Source of the DNA: Flavobacterium johnsoniae UW101
GTDB taxonomy: Bacteria; Bacteroidota; Bacteroidia; Flavobacteriales; Flavobacteriaceae
Direction: 5' to 3'
DNA length: 64,000 nucleotides
Assembly: GCF_000016645.1 (NCBI RefSeq)
Contig: NC_009441.1
Span: 186,001 to 250,000, forward strand
A program made the position numbers and the translations under genes. The notes under the pieces are model-generated. The model ran no database searches and was not told the DNA's origin. It saw nothing but the letters and a program-made list of their open reading frames with translations. Below are positions 60,063 through 64,000 of the stretch, piece after piece (the stretch's first letter is position 1; the number at the start of each line of letters is the position of its first letter).

Positions 60063-60926
60063 TTGAAAATTAAAAAAGGAATTCGTTTCATCACATTAAA
60101 ATCTGTTGGCACTTATATTAATTTTTTAAGTTACGTGCGTCCGCAAAAGGCTCTTGAACTTTCTTATGCACTTTTCAGCCAGCCCAGAATAGGCAGATTA
60201 CAAAAAGAAAAACTTCCTAAAGTTTTACAAAATACAGAGACAGAAATTTTTCACCACAATGAACACCATTTTCAAACTTATGTCTGGAAAGGAAATGAAA
60301 CCAAAATTTTATTAGTTCACGGCTGGGAAAGCAATTCATCACGCTGGAAAAAAACACTGCCTCATCTTCAAAAATCCGGAAGTACAATTATAGCGCTTGA
60401 TGCTCCTGCACACGGACAAAGCAGCGGAAAAGAATTTAATGTTCCTCTTTACGCTGAATTCATCAATAAAGCAGTCGAAAAATATCAGCCGGAAATTATA
60501 ATTGGACATTCTATTGGCGGCGCAGCCTGCGTTTATCATCAATATTTATTTCCGAATACAAGCATCAATAAAATGGTAATTCTTGGCGCTCCTTCTGAAT
60601 TAAAAACTTTGATTGACAATTATGTTTCAATGCTGAGTTTAAACACCAAAATGTTTTCTCTTTTAGAAAGCAAATTCCTGGATCGTTTTAATTTTAAACT
60701 AGAAGATTTCTCAGGACAAAAATTTGCATCTCAATTTACTATTCCAGGTTTTATTGCACATGATACTTCAGACAAAATAGTTGCTTTTGATGAAGGAAAA
60801 AAAATAGCCAGTAATTGGAAAAACAGCCAGTTTATTGAAACCAGCGGTTTAGGCCACGGAATGCATGATGATGAATTATACGATAAGGTAATTGAGTTTC
60901 TTTTTTCTTCTGAAGAGAGAAAGTAA
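60063..60926 (+). CDS. Alpha/beta-hydrolase
   Basis: 287 residues from a TTG start; a weak -7 box (TATCTTTA) lies 16 bases upstream. Alpha/beta-hydrolase landmarks: ILLVHGWESNSSRWKKTLPH (oxyanion region), IIALDAPAHGQSSGK, the nucleophile elbow IIGHSIGGAACVYH with Ser, and the C-terminal catalytic Asp and His in IAHDTSDKIV and GLGHGMHDDE. Cytosolic, no signal. The substrate (ester, lactone or peptide) cannot be told. Monocistronic; a repeat precedes it. Confidence 0.9.
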   Translation: MKIKKGIRFITLKSVGTYINFLSYVRPQKALELSYALFSQPRIGRLQKEKLPKVLQNTETEIFHHNEHHFQTYVWKGNETKILLVHGWESNSSRWKKTLPHLQKSGSTIIALDAPAHGQSSGKEFNVPLYAEFINKAVEKYQPEIIIGHSIGGAACVYHQYLFPNTSINKMVILGAPSELKTLIDNYVSMLSLNTKMFSLLESKFLDRFNFKLEDFSGQKFASQFTIPGFIAHDTSDKIVAFDEGKKIASNWKNSQFIETSGLGHGMHDDELYDKVIEFLFSSEERK

Positions 60927-61002
60927 CAAAGATTCAAAAGGACAAGTTTTTTTTTAAATCTAAAGTCTGAAATCTAAAATTCTAAGAAGTCTAAATTTTA
61001 GC

Positions 61003-61010
61003 TACTTTTG
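61003..61010 (+). promoter_or_regulatory. rluF promoter, -7 box
   Basis: TACTTTTG followed by CA, exact TAnnTTTG, only four bases before the rluF ATG. If used, the mRNA would be leaderless or nearly so. Confidence 0.5.
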
Positions 61011-61014
61011 CAAT

Positions 61015-61833
61015 ATGGAAGAAAATTTAAAACGTCTGAATAAATTTATAGGTGAAACGGGTTATTGTTCTCGTCGTGAAGCCGATAAATTAATTGAAGA
61101 AGGACGCGTAACAATAAATGGTGCAGCTGCTGAAATGGGAACTAAAGTTTCATCAGATGATGAAATACGCATTGACGGTAAATTAATCGTTGAAAAACAC
61201 GAAAAATTGGTTTATCTGGCTTTTAATAAACCAGTAGGAATTGAATGTACCACTAACTTAGAGGTTAAAAATAATATTGTCGATTATATTAATTATCCTA
61301 AACGTATTTTCCCAATTGGAAGGCTGGATAAAGCGAGTGAAGGATTAATTTTTATGACTAATGACGGTGATATCGTAAACAAGATTTTGCGTGCCAGAAA
61401 CAATCACGAAAAAGAATATACGGTTACAGTTAACAAACCTATTACAGAACGTTTTATTCAGCGTATGGGTAATGGAGTTCCTATTTTAGATACTGTCACA
61501 AAAAAATGTAAAGTAGAGCAAATCAGCAAATACACTTTCAAGATTATTTTAACGCAGGGATTAAACCGTCAGATTAGAAGAATGTCTGAGTATCTGGGTT
61601 ATGAAGTTACTGCCTTAAAACGTATTAGAATCATTAATATCTCGCTGGATGTTCCGGTTGGGCGCTACCGTGATTTAACTGATGCTGAAATTAAAGAATT
61701 AAATAAATTAATAGAGCCTTCGAGTAAAACTGAAGAAGCGAGTCTTCCAAAGGCTGCAGCTCCAACTCCAAGTCGAAGATCAACGTTTATTTCTAAAAAT
61801 GATCCTAGATTTAGAAAAAGAGGCAACAATTAA
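61015..61833 (+). CDS. rluF: 23S rRNA pseudouridine synthase RluF
   Basis: 272 residues. An S4 domain ([20 protein letters not shown]) is followed by the RsuA/RluF catalytic domain: [33 protein letters not shown] with the catalytic Asp, [23 protein letters not shown] and [17 protein letters not shown]. High agreement with E. coli RluF (modifies U2604) supports the name; the very similar RluE or RsuA are less likely given the TKKCKV block. A positively charged tail ([20 protein letters not shown]) ends it. Confidence 0.93.
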   Translation: MEENLKRLNKFIGETGYCSRREADKLIEEGRVTINGAAAEMGTKVSSDDEIRIDGKLIVEKHEKLVYLAFNKPVGIECTTNLEVKNNIVDYINYPKRIFPIGRLDKASEGLIFMTNDGDIVNKILRARNNHEKEYTVTVNKPITERFIQRMGNGVPILDTVTKKCKVEQISKYTFKIILTQGLNRQIRRMSEYLGYEVTALKRIRIINISLDVPVGRYRDLTDAEIKELNKLIEPSSKTEEASLPKAAAPTPSRRSTFISKNDPRFRKRGNN

Positions 61834-61846
61834 TTTCTCTCATAAA

Positions 61847-61877
61847 AAAAGGCGTATTGAATATCAATACGCCTTTT
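61847..61877. terminator. Bidirectional terminator, rluF and propeller gene
   Basis: Perfect 14-bp arms AAAAGGCGTATTGA and TCAATACGCCTTTT with a three-base loop and A-run on the left; it lies between convergent genes. Confidence 0.92.
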
Positions 61878-61896
61878 GTTTTATTTAAATTTTGAA

Positions 61897-63804
61897 TTAG
61901 ATTTTGTTGTTAAAAATTCTTAATTCATTTTCAAAAATGTAGTAAACTGACTGTGTAGCAAAATCTACTTCATAGATTGGACGCATGTTTTCGAATAAGA
62001 TTTTATCTAATTCTGTTCCGTCATCTTTTCTTACTTTAACTAAAACTTTTTTCTGAGTTGCCTCATCTTTAGCAAAGATATAAGAGAAATCACGGCTTTG
62101 TCTCATTGCATCAAAACGCTGTGAAAATCTTTTAGAAACGTCAGCTAAAGCTGCAGAACCTGCTGCCTGTTTTGCTGCTCTGTTTAATTGTTTGTCGTTT
62201 TGTTTTTTAATAACACTTGAACCTGTTTCCTGTCCTGTAGCCGGATCAATGTAAACCATTCTCCACTCAGATCCTACAGCAGCATTATATCCAGCAGAAA
62301 CTCCTAAACCAATAGATCCTGCAGTTGCTAAAGCTTGTCCCCAAGCTCTTCCTCCGTCACCAGGCTGTGTATAGATTCTGTGGTATAAAACTTTTCCTTC
62401 TTTACTTACTCCCATAACTTCTGTAGGTCCAGAAAGGGCTACTCCCCATGAAAATAATTCGATAGAATTTAATTCTTTTTCTTTTTTGATATTAACCTTT
62501 GCAAATGGGTCCGGTTTATCTTTTACAGTAGTATTGAATTTGAAAAGTTCTTCGTCGTTATACACTAAGAATTGATTATTTTCTTCGTCAAAAACGTTTA
62601 ATAAAGGACGTTTTGCGTTGAATTTCAAGTTTCCTCTCCATAATTTTTTACCAGTTTTATAATCTACCATGTTACCATAAGTAGCTGTTAAGTATAAAAC
62701 TTTATCATCAACTTTACCTAAGTAGTTAATTGCATCTTCTTTATCATCAGAAATTTCGATGAAGCTTTTCCATTTTTTCTGACCGTCTTTGTCAATCAGC
62801 ATCATTTCGTTTTCAGCAACATATAAATAATCACCGTCAATAGAAATTACTTTTTTCAATCCGTCGCCGCGAGCATCTTTTTTCCAAACTTTAGATCCGT
62901 CTTTTAAATTATAAAAGTTGAATCCGCTGTTGTGAGCTACAAGGATTTTATCTCCCCAATCTTCTAAATAAACAATGTATTTTGTTTTGATAGCATCTTC
63001 CCAGATTGGTTTTCCAGTTTCAGCATCTAATACGTTTAAGTATTGTTTAAATGAAATTAATCCTTTGCTGTTAATTACAACTAAGTTTTTATCATTTTGA
63101 GTTGGGAATACTTTTGTATATTCTAATTCTCCAACCCATTTTAAAGCACCTGTATTTCTGTCAATTGCAGATAATCTACCCATGTAAAGAGAATAGATTG
63201 TATTAGCACTTACTTCTGCTTCGTTAGAAAAGTTTGCTTTAAAAGTAAACATCGAAGCAAATGCGCTTTTTGCATCTCCCTGCTCTGTTTTCCATAATAC
63301 GTTTCCTGTATTAAGGTCGATTAATGACGCGATCACTTTTCCGTTTTCAGCACCTTTTACTAAATATTGGTTTTCACCATATAAAAATTGACTGTTAAAA
63401 ACAGTGTATTTATAGTTAGCAGAATTGTAAACTACTTTTCCATCAAGAGTATTGATTAAAACAGTTTTGTAGTTCACTAAAGCCTCAATGTATGGAGTAC
63501 CATCGATATTCTTTAAAATTCTTTTGCTTGCAAATAAGTTGTCTGTGTCTAATTTGCTTAATGCCTCAAGCGTAGTTCCTTCACCAACAGCTTTATCAGC
63601 ATCAAAACTCCAAGCTTCTGCTTTAGTTTCAGGGTTGATCCCCTTTACAACATTCCCTTCTTTAACAACAATAACCCCTGTAATAGGATTTTGCATTAAA
63701 TCTTCGATTTTCGAATTCATTTTTAACACTTCATCAGCTGTTCTCTGGGCGAAACCAGTGAAGCCGGCGAATGTTAAAAAAAGAATCATAGTAATTTTTT
63801 TCAT
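61897..63804 (-). CDS. Secreted PQQ-like beta-propeller protein
   Basis: 635 residues with a signal peptide (MKKITMILFLTFAGFTGFAQ) and a repeated PQQ/Kelch-like blade pattern: LNTGNVLWKTEQGD, IDRNTGALKWVGELE, LDAETGKPIWEDAI, KDGSKVWKKDARGD, VDYKTGKKLWRGNL. The repeated G-x-x-x-W motif marks WD40-like PQQ blades. The C-terminal ~150 residues lose this pattern and include an Ala-rich stretch (GRAWGQALATAGSIGLGVSA) and SKRFSQRFDAM. No cofactor-binding His or catalytic residues were recognised. Extracytoplasmic; function unknown, perhaps a scaffold. Monocistronic. Confidence 0.85.
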   Translation of the reverse strand: MKKITMILFLTFAGFTGFAQRTADEVLKMNSKIEDLMQNPITGVIVVKEGNVVKGINPETKAEAWSFDADKAVGEGTTLEALSKLDTDNLFASKRILKNIDGTPYIEALVNYKTVLINTLDGKVVYNSANYKYTVFNSQFLYGENQYLVKGAENGKVIASLIDLNTGNVLWKTEQGDAKSAFASMFTFKANFSNEAEVSANTIYSLYMGRLSAIDRNTGALKWVGELEYTKVFPTQNDKNLVVINSKGLISFKQYLNVLDAETGKPIWEDAIKTKYIVYLEDWGDKILVAHNSGFNFYNLKDGSKVWKKDARGDGLKKVISIDGDYLYVAENEMMLIDKDGQKKWKSFIEISDDKEDAINYLGKVDDKVLYLTATYGNMVDYKTGKKLWRGNLKFNAKRPLLNVFDEENNQFLVYNDEELFKFNTTVKDKPDPFAKVNIKKEKELNSIELFSWGVALSGPTEVMGVSKEGKVLYHRIYTQPGDGGRAWGQALATAGSIGLGVSAGYNAAVGSEWRMVYIDPATGQETGSSVIKKQNDKQLNRAAKQAAGSAALADVSKRFSQRFDAMRQSRDFSYIFAKDEATQKKVLVKVRKDDGTELDKILFENMRPIYEVDFATQSVYYIFENELRIFNNKI

Positions 63805-64000
63805 AGTTTTCTGCAGGTTAAGATTTTATATTAACTTTAACAATTTGTCAGCAAATATCTTATAATAGAAATTAATTAGCAAGGCTATAAGTAAAAAAAA
63901 TCTTTATAAAAATAAATTAATTTTTCATAAAGATTTCTTAACATTTTTATCGCTTAACTTCCACAAAATCATAATATAAGGCCTTCGATAAAAACCCTGC
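63805..64000. other. Intergenic region at the window end
   Basis: 196 AT-rich bases upstream of the propeller gene. No exact TAnnTTTG box was found. An inverted repeat with arms AAATCTTTAT (63898-63907) and ATAAAGATTT (63927-63936) may be a terminator of a gene outside the window; otherwise nothing clear. Confidence 0.5.

Noticed and set aside
63488..63865. 125-codon open frame opposite to the propeller gene
   Set aside because: Lies over the signal peptide and first blades of a clear secreted protein; no promoter and atypical composition.

Overview
The window looks like chromosome of a Flavobacterium-type member of the Bacteroidota. The DNA is AT-rich. Many genes are preceded by the Bacteroidota -7 promoter box TAnnTTTG rather than by Shine-Dalgarno sites. 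There is a SusC/SusD pair with surface-lipoprotein signals, and several gene orders are typical of Flavobacteriaceae (parA-parB-dapB-lepB; mutL-ribH-TPR gene-recF). Species cannot be fixed from the sequence alone. I see no phage, insertion sequence, integron, CRISPR array or rRNA.

Layout. 0-1.8 kb: the 3' part of an AraC regulator, a small protein and a pentapeptide-repeat protein. 1.9-8.6 kb: a minus-strand glycan-uptake operon (SusC, SusD, surface lipoprotein) behind a 626-bp AT-rich leader that carries a perfect LacI-type palindrome beside a -7 box. 9.2-11.3 kb: an MFS exporter and a divergent AraC regulator. 11.4-18.3 kb: a copper island with a Cys-rich exported protein, a DUF3347 protein, a metal-binding-domain/AraC fusion regulator, a CopA ATPase, a multicopper oxidase with a C-terminal barrel-like extension, and a 52-residue Cys/Lys-rich exported peptide. 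18.4-24.6 kb: a hotdog-fold protein, a DUF4870 protein, a PadR-PspC-DUF2807 envelope module, another DUF2807 protein and trxB. 24.7-27.8 kb: tRNA-Pro(TGG), a secreted GH55-like beta-helix enzyme and an RlpA-like protein.

28-41 kb is housekeeping: parA, parB, a DUF5683 protein, dapB, lepB, WbqC-like; then on the minus strand an EEP hydrolase, two rhomboid proteases, mutL, ribH and a TPR protein; then recF. 41-49.8 kb: DUF2461, a GT4 glycosyltransferase, a Tat-signal HisC-like aminotransferase, murB, a GNAT acetyltransferase, a PaiB-like protein, a GT2 glycosyltransferase overlapping an ECF sigma factor, a TonB-type protein and a PH-domain protein. 49.9-64 kb: two tandem M48 metallopeptidases, lipA, gap, a hybrid histidine kinase, lpxK with a YoeB-type toxin-antitoxin pair upstream, a Nif3-like protein, a coiled-coil protein whose zinc-ribbon cysteines are all replaced, an alpha/beta hydrolase, rluF and a secreted beta-propeller protein.

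The most coherent accessory system is the copper island: a cytosolic sensor-regulator, an inner-membrane efflux ATPase, a periplasmic oxidase that may be anchored in the outer membrane, and two or three small exported Cys-rich or metal-site proteins. The other notable layer is non-coding: at least three families of palindromic intergenic repeats recur across the window and often lie next to gene ends. I did not find a clearly new multi-gene defence or biosynthetic system. The best leads are the small Cys proteins, the oxidase extension, the metal-domain/AraC fusion, the cysteine-less zinc ribbon and the Tat-signal aminotransferase.
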